Origin: Methanomassiliicoccales archaeon
Lineage (GTDB): Archaea; Thermoplasmatota; Thermoplasmata; Methanomassiliicoccales; UBA472
NCBI GenBank assembly: GCA_036504055.1
Contig: DASXVU010000047.1
Location: 62,001 to 126,000, forward strand
Length of the DNA: 64,000 bases
Direction: 5' to 3'
Both the position numbers and the translations under genes were made by a program. This document shows, one piece after another, positions 34,374 to 43,741 of the stretch (the first letter of the stretch is position 1; each line of letters starts with the position of its first letter). A model generated the notes under the pieces. That model saw nothing but the letters and a program-made list of their open reading frames with translations. It did no database searches and was not told the DNA's origin.

Positions 34374-34806
34374 CCAAAACCTCCCTGAATGAGGTTTTTG
34401 GAGCGACCTCTCAAATAGAGCCTTAGCTCCAGCTGCATCCCATCCCTCGAGTCCGACACGTGTCAGACATATAAATGTATGTGGAACATGATATATATAG
34501 GTTGTTGGCTAATTTTCTGAGAATAGCCAGTAACCTTGAGAGGACAAGTGGCATCCGAACGGAGGCGGACCTCTCGTTCAGGAGGACCAGCCTTCTGGGA
34601 TATGAATATGCCGAAACCGTACAGAATTTTCCATCAGGAACGAAACGCATCTGGGCGTCATTGAATGAAGAAAACGGTCGCCTAGTGGCATCCTAGACTT
34701 GGCCATCAATGAACAAATCGGCCTTTTCTACCGAGCCGGTCTGCTCCAGCCAGCATGATTTTTTCAGCAAAAGGTTATTAATCAATTAGAATGTTGGAGA
34801 GGGCGG
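34374..34806. other. 433-bp divergent intergenic region with promoters and palindrome
   Basis: Between divergent smc and the glycan gene at 34807. It holds the 10-bp palindrome GACACGTGTC (34455-34464), TATA-like stretches ataaatg near 34471 and atatatata at 34491-34499, and a 73-codon plus-strand frame from 34475 (MYVEHDIYRLLANF...) that overlaps the promoter and shows no recognisable domain. The smc promoter is probably the catttatatg box on the minus strand near 34467-34476. No RNA fold was found. Confidence 0.4.
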
Positions 34807-35289
34807 ATGAATAAGGACGATAACCCCAAAAGCTACAAGCTACTGGCCGACTTCTATTCGATTCATGATTGTGACATCGGAGAAGGCACGGTCGTCAGAG
34901 ATTTCGTCAACCTGTATGGCTGCAGCATCGGGAAAGATTGCAAGATCGCCGCGTTTGCCGAGATCCAAAGGGGCGTCGTCCTGGGCGATAGATGCAAGGT
35001 CGAAGCCTACGCGTTCATACCCAGCGGTGTGACCATCGAGGATGAGGTCTTCATTGGTCCGCATGCCGTTTTCACCAATGACCTCCACCCACACGCAGTT
35101 GGGGACTGGGAGGTCACACCGACCGTCGTGCGGAAGGGTGCCTCCATAGGAGCCGGTGCGGTAATAGTATGTGGGGTCAACATCGGTGAGGGGGCAATGG
35201 TAGGCGCTGGAGCGGTCGTGACGAAGGATGTCCCTGCCAATTCCCTCGTGGTCGGAAACCCCGCCAGGGTGACAAAGAAGCTCAAATAA
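34807..35289 (+). CDS. hexapeptide-repeat N-acetyltransferase (WbpD-like)
   Basis: 160-residue left-handed beta-helix acetyltransferase. Repeats such as CSIGKDCKIAAFAEIQRGVVLGDRC, then the acceptor loop FIGPHAVFTNDLHPHA with the catalytic His and the terminal VGNPARVTKKL tail match UDP-3-amino-glucuronate N-acetyltransferases (WbpD/WlbB). Acts after the aminotransferase encoded next door. First gene of a run with aminotransferase, oxidoreductase and glycosyltransferase on the plus strand. Confidence 0.88.
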   Translation: MNKDDNPKSYKLLADFYSIHDCDIGEGTVVRDFVNLYGCSIGKDCKIAAFAEIQRGVVLGDRCKVEAYAFIPSGVTIEDEVFIGPHAVFTNDLHPHAVGDWEVTPTVVRKGASIGAGAVIVCGVNIGEGAMVGAGAVVTKDVPANSLVVGNPARVTKKLK

Positions 35290-35300
35290 CGGTGATTAAA

Positions 35301-36404
35301 TTGAACAAAGTTCCATTCGCTAAACCCGTCGTGGACAAAGAAATGCTAGATGCGGTCACCAACGCCCTCCAGAATGAGAGGTTGGTGGGCGGGGAGAGCG
35401 TGCACAAGTTCGAAGAGGCGTTCGCGAGATACTGCGGCGTCAAACATGCGGTGTCGGTCTCCTCCGGAACCAATGCGTTGCAGTTGGCATTCATCGCCTT
35501 GGAGGTCATGGACAAGGAGGTCCAGACCACCCCCTTCTCATTCATAGCCACCGCCAACTCGGTCATCGAGGCCGGAGGCAAGCCCACTTTCTCGGACGCA
35601 TCGGACCAGGACTACAACCTGGACCCGGGGAAGATCTCGAGCAAACTGACTAAGAAAACGGCCGCCCTGTTGCCAGTACATCTGTTCGGACGTCCATGCA
35701 GGATGGACGAGATTATGGACATCGCCTCGGACAAGGGTCTGAAAGTGGTCGAGGACGCCTGTCAGGCGCATGGTTCGCTCTACAAGGGAAAAAGGGCCGG
35801 GGCGATAGGCGACATCGGTTGCTTCTCTTTCTACCCGACCAAGAACATGACCGTCGGAGGGGACGGTGGCATGATCACCACGAACGACGGCGATCTGGCC
35901 AGGAACATCGCCAAGTATCGGGATTGTGGCCGGATATCCAGGTACGTGCATGATGTGGTGGGTTATACCTCTCGGCTAAACTCTGCAAACGCCGCTTTCG
36001 GCCTGGTGCAGCTGAAGCATCTGGACGAGTGGAACGAACAGAGAAGGGAGGTGGCCAAGATGTACGCTCGGCATTTGGACGGCATAAAGGATATCGCATT
36101 GCCGCCGAAGGGGGACAAGGACATCACGCCGGTCTTCCATCTCTATGCGGTCAGATGCACCAAGCGTGATGAGCTGGCGGAGCATCTGAACAAGAATGGC
36201 ATTGAGGCGGGAGTGCACTACCCGGTACCGATCCACCTGCAACCGATATACAAGCAGCTCTACGGGTTCAAAGGAGGAGAGTTCCCTGTCTCTGAAGCGC
36301 TGGCGAACGAGATGATCTCGTTGCCGATGTTCCCTGAAATGAACCATGACGAGGTCAAGCGGGTATCTGAAGAGGTCCGGTCATTCTATTCGAGGTCGAA
36401 GTAA
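35301..36404 (+). CDS. DegT/DnrJ/EryC1 sugar aminotransferase (WbpE-like)
   Basis: PLP enzyme that aminates a 3-keto UDP-sugar. PLP lysine in SFYPTKNMTVGG (about residue 181), SSGTNALQLA for phosphate, HLFGRPCRMDEI and PVHLFG characteristic of the WbpE/DegT group; about 367 residues. A GTG at 35292 is in frame, but GGTGAT is itself the ribosome site for TTG at 35301, so TTG is preferred. It lies 11 nt behind the acetyltransferase and 1 nt before the oxidoreductase. Confidence 0.9.
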   Translation: MNKVPFAKPVVDKEMLDAVTNALQNERLVGGESVHKFEEAFARYCGVKHAVSVSSGTNALQLAFIALEVMDKEVQTTPFSFIATANSVIEAGGKPTFSDASDQDYNLDPGKISSKLTKKTAALLPVHLFGRPCRMDEIMDIASDKGLKVVEDACQAHGSLYKGKRAGAIGDIGCFSFYPTKNMTVGGDGGMITTNDGDLARNIAKYRDCGRISRYVHDVVGYTSRLNSANAAFGLVQLKHLDEWNEQRREVAKMYARHLDGIKDIALPPKGDKDITPVFHLYAVRCTKRDELAEHLNKNGIEAGVHYPVPIHLQPIYKQLYGFKGGEFPVSEALANEMISLPMFPEMNHDEVKRVSEEVRSFYSRSK

Positions 36405-36405
36405 A

Positions 36406-37347
36406 ATGAAACAGTTCCAGGTCGGTGTGCTCGGGGTCGGATATTGGGGAAGGAAGATCGTTGAGGAGTACAGCGCCATCCAGAACGTGAAGGTCCAGGC
36501 AGTCTCCGACCTGATGGACAAGAACCTGCAGCACTGTAAGGACCGGTACGGAGTGCCGGTGCTGGTCAACGATTATCACGACGTCATCAATGTGGAAAGC
36601 CTGCACGCGGTGCACATCTGCCTTCCAAACTCGCTCCATTTCCAGGCCTGCCAGGAAGCGTTAGAGGCGGGGAAGCACGTCCTGGTGGAGAAACCGATCA
36701 CGCTATCCAGCAAGGAGGGCAACATCCTGGTGGAGCTGGCGGAGGCGAAGGGGCTGACCTTATCGGTCGGGCACATCTACCGTTTCAACAATGCATTGGC
36801 AGAGGTCAAGCGCCTGATAAGCGAGAACTTCTTCGGCCGCGTTTTCCTCCTCAACCTAACCTGGACCAACCTGGAACCGGTGTTCAACGATCGCGATGTG
36901 ATCGTCGACCTGGCACCGCATTATTTTGACATAGTGAACTATATGCTTGATGCCTGGCCGGCCAAGATCACCTGCGTGGCCAAACCGTACAGGCAGAAGG
37001 AGAACCCCGAGGCGACCTATATCTGTTGCGAGATGCCGAACGGGGCCATCGCCCATGCGCACCTCAACTGGCTTTCACCGAAGAAAGTGCGGTCGATAGA
37101 GCTCGTGGGAGAGAACCGGTCCGCGGTCATCGACGCAGTCGGCCAGGAGGTCACCATCTATGAATCGGGTTACACTTATCGGCTGGGGGTTGAAAGGAAC
37201 AACACCATCAGGACCGAACTGCTCCACTTCATCAAATCCATATCAGATCCGATGACCGAGACCAGGAACTCCGGGACCATAGGGGTCAAGACGGTCGAGA
37301 TGATCGAACGGGCGAAGGATTCGCTGGCGCAGGGCAGAACGGTCTGA
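36406..37347 (+). CDS. Gfo/Idh/MocA oxidoreductase (WbpB-like)
   Basis: NAD(P)-dependent sugar dehydrogenase, 313 residues. Rossmann GVLGVGYWGRK at the N-terminus, catalytic Glu-Lys-Pro at 95-97 (VEKPITL), and the substrate helix DLAPHYFDIVNYML. Probably oxidises C3 of a UDP-hexuronic sugar for the WbpE-like aminotransferase next to it. ATG at 36406 is one base after the aminotransferase stop; a frame back to 36346 overlaps that gene and was rejected. A second family member is at 60569-61543. Confidence 0.9.
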   Translation: MKQFQVGVLGVGYWGRKIVEEYSAIQNVKVQAVSDLMDKNLQHCKDRYGVPVLVNDYHDVINVESLHAVHICLPNSLHFQACQEALEAGKHVLVEKPITLSSKEGNILVELAEAKGLTLSVGHIYRFNNALAEVKRLISENFFGRVFLLNLTWTNLEPVFNDRDVIVDLAPHYFDIVNYMLDAWPAKITCVAKPYRQKENPEATYICCEMPNGAIAHAHLNWLSPKKVRSIELVGENRSAVIDAVGQEVTIYESGYTYRLGVERNNTIRTELLHFIKSISDPMTETRNSGTIGVKTVEMIERAKDSLAQGRTV

Positions 37348-37361
37348 GACCGGCTGGTCAC

Positions 37362-38468
37362 ATGAGCGCCGATATCCTGATGTTGTTGTCCAACGAATAC
37401 CGCCCGGACCCCCGCGTCAGGAAAGAAGCGATGACCCTGCACGATGCCGGCCATAGGGTTACCGTCCTCTGCTGGAACCGCTCGCACAAGGTAGCCGACC
37501 ATCAGGATGATAGCGGCATGATCATCAAAAGGGTGCGAACCGGAAAGGTCCGGGGATCGCTTGGACTGGGCCTGAACATGCCTCTCTTCTTCGCTCGGGC
37601 CTATCTCCTTTCCCGTAGCCTCAAGTTCGACGCGGTGCACTGCCACGATTATGACACGTTGATGCTGGGGGCGTTCATATGCCGTCTCCGCCATGTTCCG
37701 CTTGTCTATGATTCACATGAATGGTATTCGAAGATGGTAGAGGACGACCTGCCCGGATTCGCCTGCAAGGTGATCGAAAGGACCGAATCGCTGCTGCTGG
37801 CCAATTGCCATGCGGTGATCGCCGCAAATGATGCCATCGCGGACCACCTGAAAGCTTCCGGTGCCATCGATGTCACCGTCGTCATGAACTGCATCGATCT
37901 GCCCCCGGACGCGCCCCGCGATGCGTACCGCGAGAAGGACCAGATCTCCCTATTCTACGGAGGAAGCCTGGAGCCCGGTCGTTTCATCGGCGAGATGCTG
38001 GAAGCGGTGAAGGGAAGTAAGGATTGTGTCCTGAGGATCGCCGGGAACGGTCGCCTTGCCGAGGATGTGAGACGTGCGGCGGCAGAATCGGAGAAAGTCC
38101 AGTTCCTCGGATACATCCCTCAGGAACAGGTCCTTCTGAACGTATCCCGCAGTGACGCAGTGGTCTGCATGATGGAACCCGGCAATGGGAACAATATCAT
38201 AGGTACCCCGAACAAGCTGTTTGAGGCCATGGCGTATGGAGTACCGGCGATCGTGACCGAAGGGACCCACAGCGGCGACCTCGTCAAGGGACTGGATTGT
38301 GGAGTGGCAGTCGAATACAGTACCAGGGGGATGTCCTATGCCATCTCCGCCCTTCAAGACCCCGAAGCAAGGAGGAGAATGGGGAGGAACGGGAGGGTGG
38401 CCGCGGAGAAAGAATACAACTGGGCCGCAATGAAGGAAAAGCTGATGGCGGTCTACCGTTCTCTATGA
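37362..38468 (+). CDS. GT4 family glycosyltransferase
   Basis: 368-residue GT-B glycosyltransferase of the GT4 type. N-terminal acceptor domain with Asn-Glu-Tyr-Arg-Pro-Asp-Pro-Arg-Val near residue 11-19, HCHDYDTL, VYDSHEWY; C-terminal donor domain with the ISLFYGGSLEPGR start and the nucleotide-binding GTPNKLFEAMAYGVPAIVTE (E-x7-E-like) motif. No signal peptide or membrane helix, cytosolic. 14 nt after the oxidoreductase, so part of the same surface-glycan run. Confidence 0.88.
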   Translation: MSADILMLLSNEYRPDPRVRKEAMTLHDAGHRVTVLCWNRSHKVADHQDDSGMIIKRVRTGKVRGSLGLGLNMPLFFARAYLLSRSLKFDAVHCHDYDTLMLGAFICRLRHVPLVYDSHEWYSKMVEDDLPGFACKVIERTESLLLANCHAVIAANDAIADHLKASGAIDVTVVMNCIDLPPDAPRDAYREKDQISLFYGGSLEPGRFIGEMLEAVKGSKDCVLRIAGNGRLAEDVRRAAAESEKVQFLGYIPQEQVLLNVSRSDAVVCMMEPGNGNNIIGTPNKLFEAMAYGVPAIVTEGTHSGDLVKGLDCGVAVEYSTRGMSYAISALQDPEARRRMGRNGRVAAEKEYNWAAMKEKLMAVYRSL

Positions 38469-38550
38469 CACTTGTCGATTAGTGAAATGATTCTCTTAAC
38501 GATTATATAGTCAACGTGTCGTTCAAGGAATGTCTGGAGCTCAGCAATAG

Positions 38551-41500
38551 ATGAAGAGGCAGCTCGCGTCACCCCTCATTTCTCTCTTGATCTGCCTCAT
38601 GTTGCTGCCTCTGTCAAGTCTTGTCAACGCCGACATTGTGGGGGGGACCGCCACGACAGCGTCGGTCGTGAACGGATGGGGATCGGCCGAGACCTTCGAC
38701 AACGTTCCAACCGGCACAACCAGCCATTTCAATGATTTTTTCCTTATGCCAAACACCAACACCGACACCGTGATCCTTGACGGACGGCTATGGATCATGT
38801 TCCGTGGAAACGATTCCGCCATTGTAGCAAGATATTCCCCTCACGCCATCCAGAATACCTGGAATATCTCATTCGATGCTTTCACACCAAGGAATGGAGC
38901 TTCTTACCACATGAAGAACCTGACCTGCGGCACCTATGGCCTCAGGACCATGCTGGTGAACGGGGCCGGACAGAACATCACCGGTATCGAGCTATTGGTC
39001 GGACCTTCGGACATGGAAGGGATCCTGACCTACGACCCGATATCCGGTTCCTGGAACAGGGAATCGGCGGGCATATTGCCTGCCCTCTCCAACCGAAGCT
39101 CGGACCAGGAATCGGCCCCCGACCGGTACTTGGTGTCGATGGCGAGGACCTCTGCCACTTCGATACAGCTGACCGTCATTCATTCGAAGTTCGGTGTCAT
39201 ATTTGTCAAGAACATCGGAGTGGATAACGATCCGGAAAGCATTCCTGTGCTCCAGTTCTACTCGGATGCCACGGTCGGGTTCATCCCCACCCCGGACATC
39301 CATGGACCCTACCCGGCAAGCGGAGGGTGGATGCTGGACAACTTCGAGATCAGGCCGGTGGGCACCGGTTTCGCCGAGGTCCAACCGAACGTTGAGTCGA
39401 ACACCCGGTCCGAACCCGTATGGGTGAAGGTCGTCGACCCGTTCGGAAACACGATATCGAACGCCTCGGTGACCATAGCCGGCCGCCAGGCAGCGTTCAA
39501 TCCTTCCAATGGCCGATATATTGCGGATTCTGGGTTTCCAGAGGTGAAATGGGCGGTACCGACGGCTTATTCGGTGACCGCAGGAGGGGTCATAACGCAA
39601 GGCCTGGTCAAGGTGACCACAACTCCTGACCTCTGCACCGCGGCAGTGACGAAATGGTGGAACGGCTGGAACTGGGCGACGGTCCTGGCAAGGGATGATT
39701 GCAGCGGACCTTCAACAGCGCTCGACATGTTCAAAGGATATGATCATCCAGTGACCGCTTACATCTTCACTGAGAACCCGGTCGGCAATTCCTCCCTGAT
39801 CCTCGCCACTCAATCAGAGATCGCCAAACACGGCCCGCATGACTATTATAACTGGATGAAGAAGACCTGGGCAGAATCTGTGCAGTCGGCGAACCAGGGA
39901 CAACAGGCTCTGAAGAAAGCCTACATCTTTGCCAGCCGGTGGGACGACCCTTCCTATGTGGGGAACGGTGACACGTACATATCATTGGCGAATCCGGGCA
40001 ACACGGCGACGTTCCAGATGGAATACGCCCAGTACCTGGCAGGAATAAGGATCGAGGGGATCTCCTCGAATCAGGCCAACGGGGCGCCGGGAAACGATTC
40101 CCTCATCAGTGCCTGGGGCGTAGATCAATGGGCCAAATGGGACCCGACGGCCCCCATAGACCTGATGGATGCCCTAAGGCAGGTCAACACGGACTACGCA
40201 CAAGATTATTCGACGTTGATCTTCATCGCACAAAGAGGCGGACTGGCTCGTGTCTACAACCATGGCATCATCCAACAACCGGACATCCTGCATTGGTTAT
40301 GCGACAATAAGACCGATCCGAAATTGGAGAACTGGAAGGCAACGGATGGCGAGGCGGCCAGCTATTACTATGGACGCATGACCACCGATGTGAGGGCCGT
40401 ACCGGAGGCTACGACCCTTGACGACCAGGTGTACGAGGTCAGCCGCCAGGATCCCAAAGAAGCGGGATACTGGCTGGTCCCGATCACCATTGCGGTCCCG
40501 CTGAAGGATGCTGCCATCAAGAGCGTGGAGGTCGTGGGGATGGAAGGCACATCGAGTTCCGTCCCTTCATCCAATCCATTACTTCGCAACCTTTCGGGGG
40601 CCCGGGTGATGGATGTCGGATATGACATCCGTGATGGAGTTCTCTACGTTTCCGCTTTCTGGAACGCCAGCAGCGAGCTCAGGATCCACTATGTTCCCAA
40701 GGACCCAACGATCCTGAACCTGCCACGACTGGCAATGCCCCTGGGCGATGCATATTCGTTCAACGCCACTGCCACGGAAGGAATAGGAGATATCGTCTGG
40801 AAACTGAACACCGATGCCCCCTTCCTATCGATTCAATGGACCGATAGGACCCATTGCCTGGTGAGCGGAACCCCAACGGTTCCGGGCAACTTCTCGGTCA
40901 GCCTCACCGTCAGTTCCGGGCTGCACTCCAGCTCGGTCAACTACACCCTGATCGTCTGGCAGCCTCCAGACCTTGACCCGCCGACAACGGCGATATCGGG
41001 GGACGTGGGTCATTGGGTCAACAGGTCGGCGCTGATCCGGTTCACGGCACTTGATATGGTCAGCGGGGTGATGGTGATCAATTATGCGGTCGATGACGGC
41101 CAATGGAAGGTATGGACCAGAACGGTTACCATCGCATCCGAGGGAAGGCACACCGTCCGGTATTATTCGGTGGACAATGCCGGGAATGCTGAGAGCGTCA
41201 AGCAGGAAGAGGTGCTGATCGACAAAAAGGCTCCCGAAGCAAGGTTCAACAACCCTGAGAAGCAGCAATTCTTTGATGGAAAGGTTCACCTACGATTCAG
41301 CTCCTGGGATAACCTCAGCGGGATCGCGACGGTCCTCGTTACCGACGAGGCTGGAAACGCATACTCGATAATGCCGGGAGAGGCCTCGCTACTTCTGGAC
41401 CATGTCGCCGTGGGCAACAGAACCTACGTTCTGGTGGCAACCGACAGGACCGGGAACATGGTGACCATCGCCACGACCATTGAGATGAGGCCCGGGGGAA

Positions 41501-41610
41501 GCCTGGTCTGGGACGATGCCTTTGCCCTGAACGTCCTATCCCTATCATTGGCCGCGGGCTTGCTCTGTGCGTCGGCCATCTTCCTAGGCGGCAGAAAGAA
41601 AGCAAAATAA
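38551..41610 (+). CDS. large exported cell-surface protein with possible NodB-like domain and Ig-like repeats
   Basis: 1019 residues: signal peptide (SPLISLLICLMLLPLSSL) and a C-terminal membrane anchor with a Lys-rich tail (about 990-1019). The middle looks like a degenerate polysaccharide-deacetylase fold: Ala-Arg-Asp-Asp at 380-383 and Lys-His-Gly-Pro-His ending at His430. Ig-like domains follow about 720-790 and repeated beta segments with YAVDDGQW and YSVDNAGN near 820-890. More than a dozen N-glycosylation sequons. It sits between glycosyltransferases, so it may be a glycan-modifying or glycosylated envelope protein. Exact enzyme activity is not established. Confidence 0.72.
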   Translation: MKRQLASPLISLLICLMLLPLSSLVNADIVGGTATTASVVNGWGSAETFDNVPTGTTSHFNDFFLMPNTNTDTVILDGRLWIMFRGNDSAIVARYSPHAIQNTWNISFDAFTPRNGASYHMKNLTCGTYGLRTMLVNGAGQNITGIELLVGPSDMEGILTYDPISGSWNRESAGILPALSNRSSDQESAPDRYLVSMARTSATSIQLTVIHSKFGVIFVKNIGVDNDPESIPVLQFYSDATVGFIPTPDIHGPYPASGGWMLDNFEIRPVGTGFAEVQPNVESNTRSEPVWVKVVDPFGNTISNASVTIAGRQAAFNPSNGRYIADSGFPEVKWAVPTAYSVTAGGVITQGLVKVTTTPDLCTAAVTKWWNGWNWATVLARDDCSGPSTALDMFKGYDHPVTAYIFTENPVGNSSLILATQSEIAKHGPHDYYNWMKKTWAESVQSANQGQQALKKAYIFASRWDDPSYVGNGDTYISLANPGNTATFQMEYAQYLAGIRIEGISSNQANGAPGNDSLISAWGVDQWAKWDPTAPIDLMDALRQVNTDYAQDYSTLIFIAQRGGLARVYNHGIIQQPDILHWLCDNKTDPKLENWKATDGEAASYYYGRMTTDVRAVPEATTLDDQVYEVSRQDPKEAGYWLVPITIAVPLKDAAIKSVEVVGMEGTSSSVPSSNPLLRNLSGARVMDVGYDIRDGVLYVSAFWNASSELRIHYVPKDPTILNLPRLAMPLGDAYSFNATATEGIGDIVWKLNTDAPFLSIQWTDRTHCLVSGTPTVPGNFSVSLTVSSGLHSSSVNYTLIVWQPPDLDPPTTAISGDVGHWVNRSALIRFTALDMVSGVMVINYAVDDGQWKVWTRTVTIASEGRHTVRYYSVDNAGNAESVKQEEVLIDKKAPEARFNNPEKQQFFDGKVHLRFSSWDNLSGIATVLVTDEAGNAYSIMPGEASLLLDHVAVGNRTYVLVATDRTGNMVTIATTIEMRPGGSLVWDDAFALNVLSLSLAAGLLCASAIFLGGRKKAK

Positions 41611-41666
41611 GAGACTGGAGCCGAAAGAGTATTAACGTATCTGCACGTTCGTGAAGCTGGTACTGA

Positions 41667-42458
41667 ATGCTCGCTAGCATTGTTCTGAATCTAATGAATG
41701 AGGAGAAGAACATCGCCGACCTCCTCGACAGCCTCGTGGTGCAAGAGGGCCCCATCGAGATCATTGTCGTTGATGCAGCCTCTAAGGACCGCACCCGGGA
41801 CGTCGTGAAAGCCTACGCCGAGAAGTATCCCTTCATATCACTTCATATCAAGCCGGGAAGGCGAGGGGAGAGCACCAATTATGGAGTGTCCCTGGCCAAA
41901 GGCGAGATGATAATGTTCACCGGCGGCACCTGCATCGCCAATCCCTTCTGGGTGAAAGAGATGAGGGCCTCGATCAAAGCAGGGGCCAGCGTCGTTGTGG
42001 GAAGGACCATCAACATCGGTTACCAACCGTGGGAAAGCCTGGACAGGGTCGAACTGTACCATAAGGGCAACGACATCTCCTATCCGAGCTGCAACGAGGC
42101 CTTCAGCCGGGAGGCGATCACCGAGGTTGGAGGGTTCGACAACTGGTTCATCACGGCCGAGGACATCGACCTGAACATGAGGGCGGTGGACGCGGGCTTC
42201 AACATCGTTTATAACACCAACGCGGTCATCTATCACCGGACCAAGGCGACCCTGTACCGTTTCTTCAGACAGGCATTCTGGAATGGGGCGGGCCGGAAAC
42301 AGCTGACACTGAAGCACGGCAAGTTGTGGGGTTCCTATGACCCGCTCAAGATGTTCAAACAGAGAATGACCATGTGGGCGTTCATCAGGTTGCTCGTGGC
42401 CATGATGGGATATGTCGGTTTCAAGCTGTTCGGGGACAAGGTGCCGGTCTCGAAATGA
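41667..42458 (+). CDS. GT2 family glycosyltransferase (AglE-like)
   Basis: 263-residue GT-A glycosyltransferase. MNEEKNIADLLDSL, VVDAASKDRTRDV and the GGTC and ED motifs (ITAEDIDLNMRA) of the family; a hydrophobic C-terminal segment (FIRLLVAMMGYVGFKLF) may anchor it to the membrane. Follows the surface protein by 56 nt. Donor unknown. AglE-type enzymes add sugars to a dolichol-linked glycan in haloarchaea; that role is inferred by resemblance. Confidence 0.85.
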   Translation: MLASIVLNLMNEEKNIADLLDSLVVQEGPIEIIVVDAASKDRTRDVVKAYAEKYPFISLHIKPGRRGESTNYGVSLAKGEMIMFTGGTCIANPFWVKEMRASIKAGASVVVGRTINIGYQPWESLDRVELYHKGNDISYPSCNEAFSREAITEVGGFDNWFITAEDIDLNMRAVDAGFNIVYNTNAVIYHRTKATLYRFFRQAFWNGAGRKQLTLKHGKLWGSYDPLKMFKQRMTMWAFIRLLVAMMGYVGFKLFGDKVPVSK

Positions 42459-42522
42459 ATATCTCCAATCGCAGAGAATTACAAACCCTTATTACCGAAA
42501 ACCGGGAATACCGAACTGGCTG

Positions 42523-43209
42523 GTGCGTTTACTGAAGATCAGCGTGGTCATCCCTACGATGAACGAAGAACAGTCCATCGGCCAAGTGCTCGATTCCGTC
42601 CACGGCACCCTGCAACAGGCCGGTATAGAACACGAGATGCTCATAGTTGACACAAATTCCAAGGACCACACCCGTGAGATCGCGAAAGGGAAGGGAGCCA
42701 GGGTCATCGAGGAACCGCGCCGGGGATATGGGCGGGCGTACAAGACCGGATTCGAGAACGCCGCGGGGGAAATAATCGTCACCCTGGACGCGGATTGCAC
42801 CTATCCGGCGGAGGATATCCCCAAACTTGTCGATACCCTGATCCAGGAAAAACTGGACTTCATAACCACCAACCGCTTTGCCGGCCTTGAGCCGGGCGCG
42901 ATGACCTTCGAACATCATGTCGGCAACAAATTGCTCACCATCACCATGAACCTCCTTTTCAGGGTGAAGGTCAGGGATTCGCAGAGTGGAATGTGGGTCT
43001 TCCGTAAGGACCGGATGGGCAAGATGAACCTGAAGGACGACGGGATGGCCATGTCCGAGGAGATCAAGATCGAGGCCTTCAAGAAGCTCAGGGCCAAAGA
43101 GATCCCGATCTACTATCGCAAGCGGGTCGGGGAAGTGAAACTGTCATCCTGGAAGGACGGCTACAAGAACATCCGGTTCCTTTTCAAGAAATGTTTTGAG
43201 TACGAGTGA
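42523..43209 (+). CDS. GT2 glycosyltransferase, dolichyl-phosphate sugar synthase-like
   Basis: 228 residues: ISVVIPTMNEEQSIGQVL, VDTNSKDHT, GYGRAYKTG, LDADCTYPAEDI and DSQSGMWVFRK, the signatures of DPM1/AglJ-like dolichol-phosphate sugar transferases, without a GtrA-like membrane tail. The GTG at 42523 fits a TATA-like cttatta at 42488-42495 (leaderless). The longer frame to 42412 runs through the upstream gene. 3' end overlaps the convergent UDG gene by 26 nt. Confidence 0.85.
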   Translation: MRLLKISVVIPTMNEEQSIGQVLDSVHGTLQQAGIEHEMLIVDTNSKDHTREIAKGKGARVIEEPRRGYGRAYKTGFENAAGEIIVTLDADCTYPAEDIPKLVDTLIQEKLDFITTNRFAGLEPGAMTFEHHVGNKLLTITMNLLFRVKVRDSQSGMWVFRKDRMGKMNLKDDGMAMSEEIKIEAFKKLRAKEIPIYYRKRVGEVKLSSWKDGYKNIRFLFKKCFEYE

Positions 43210-43741
43210 AACCGCATCGCTCCATGGCTAAGGCGATCCCTTCCTTGAGCCCCTTCCGGGCGGTAAGGTTGAAAAGGCAGGCCGATGGATGGTAGGTCGG
43301 CATGACATCAATCGTCCCATCCCCCCACGCCACTTCAAAGACCTGGTTCGCGTCGACCTTCAACGACACCTTTCTGCCCAGGAGCCCTTCGGAAGCGGTG
43401 AGCCCTAGCGCCACTATCAGACATCTGCCCTCCAGGTCCTCCTTCAGATACGGACGGCAGGCCTCCACCTCTTCTTTCGTGGGACGGCGGTTGTTCGGCG
43501 GCCGGCACTTGACCGCGTTGGTTATCATGATGCTCTCACGCGGGAGTCCATTCTCCGCCAGCAACCGGTCCAGCATCTTGCCGGCCTTGCCCACGAACGG
43601 TTTTCCGGTCCGATCTTCGGTCGCCCCGGGGGCCTCTCCGACGAATACCAGCCTGGAACTGAGGTCCCCGCTTGGGCCGACCACGTTAGCCCGTCCTTCG
43701 CACAGGATGCATCTCTTGCACTTCCGGTCCAACTTCATCAA
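43184..43741 (-). CDS. type IV (Fe-S) uracil-DNA glycosylase
   Basis: Removes uracil from DNA in base excision repair. 185 residues with the Fe-S cysteines at 11 and 14 (CKRC-ILC region, a third Cys at 8), 79 and 95, the active-site GEAPG at 35-39 and the HPS motif in YHPSACL. The start ATG overlaps the pyrE stop (ATGA). Last gene of an XPD-CarS-PyrE-UDG run. Confidence 0.93.
   Translation of the reverse strand: MMKLDRKCKRCILCEGRANVVGPSGDLSSRLVFVGEAPGATEDRTGKPFVGKAGKMLDRLLAENGLPRESIMITNAVKCRPPNNRRPTKEEVEACRPYLKEDLEGRCLIVALGLTASEGLLGRKVSLKVDANQVFEVAWGDGTIDVMPTYHPSACLFNLTARKGLKEGIALAMERCGFTRTQNIS

Noticed and set aside
34475-34696. 73-codon plus-strand frame between smc and the acetyltransferase
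   Set aside because: It starts before its best TATA box, has no ribosome site and no domain. Kept only as part of the intergenic description.
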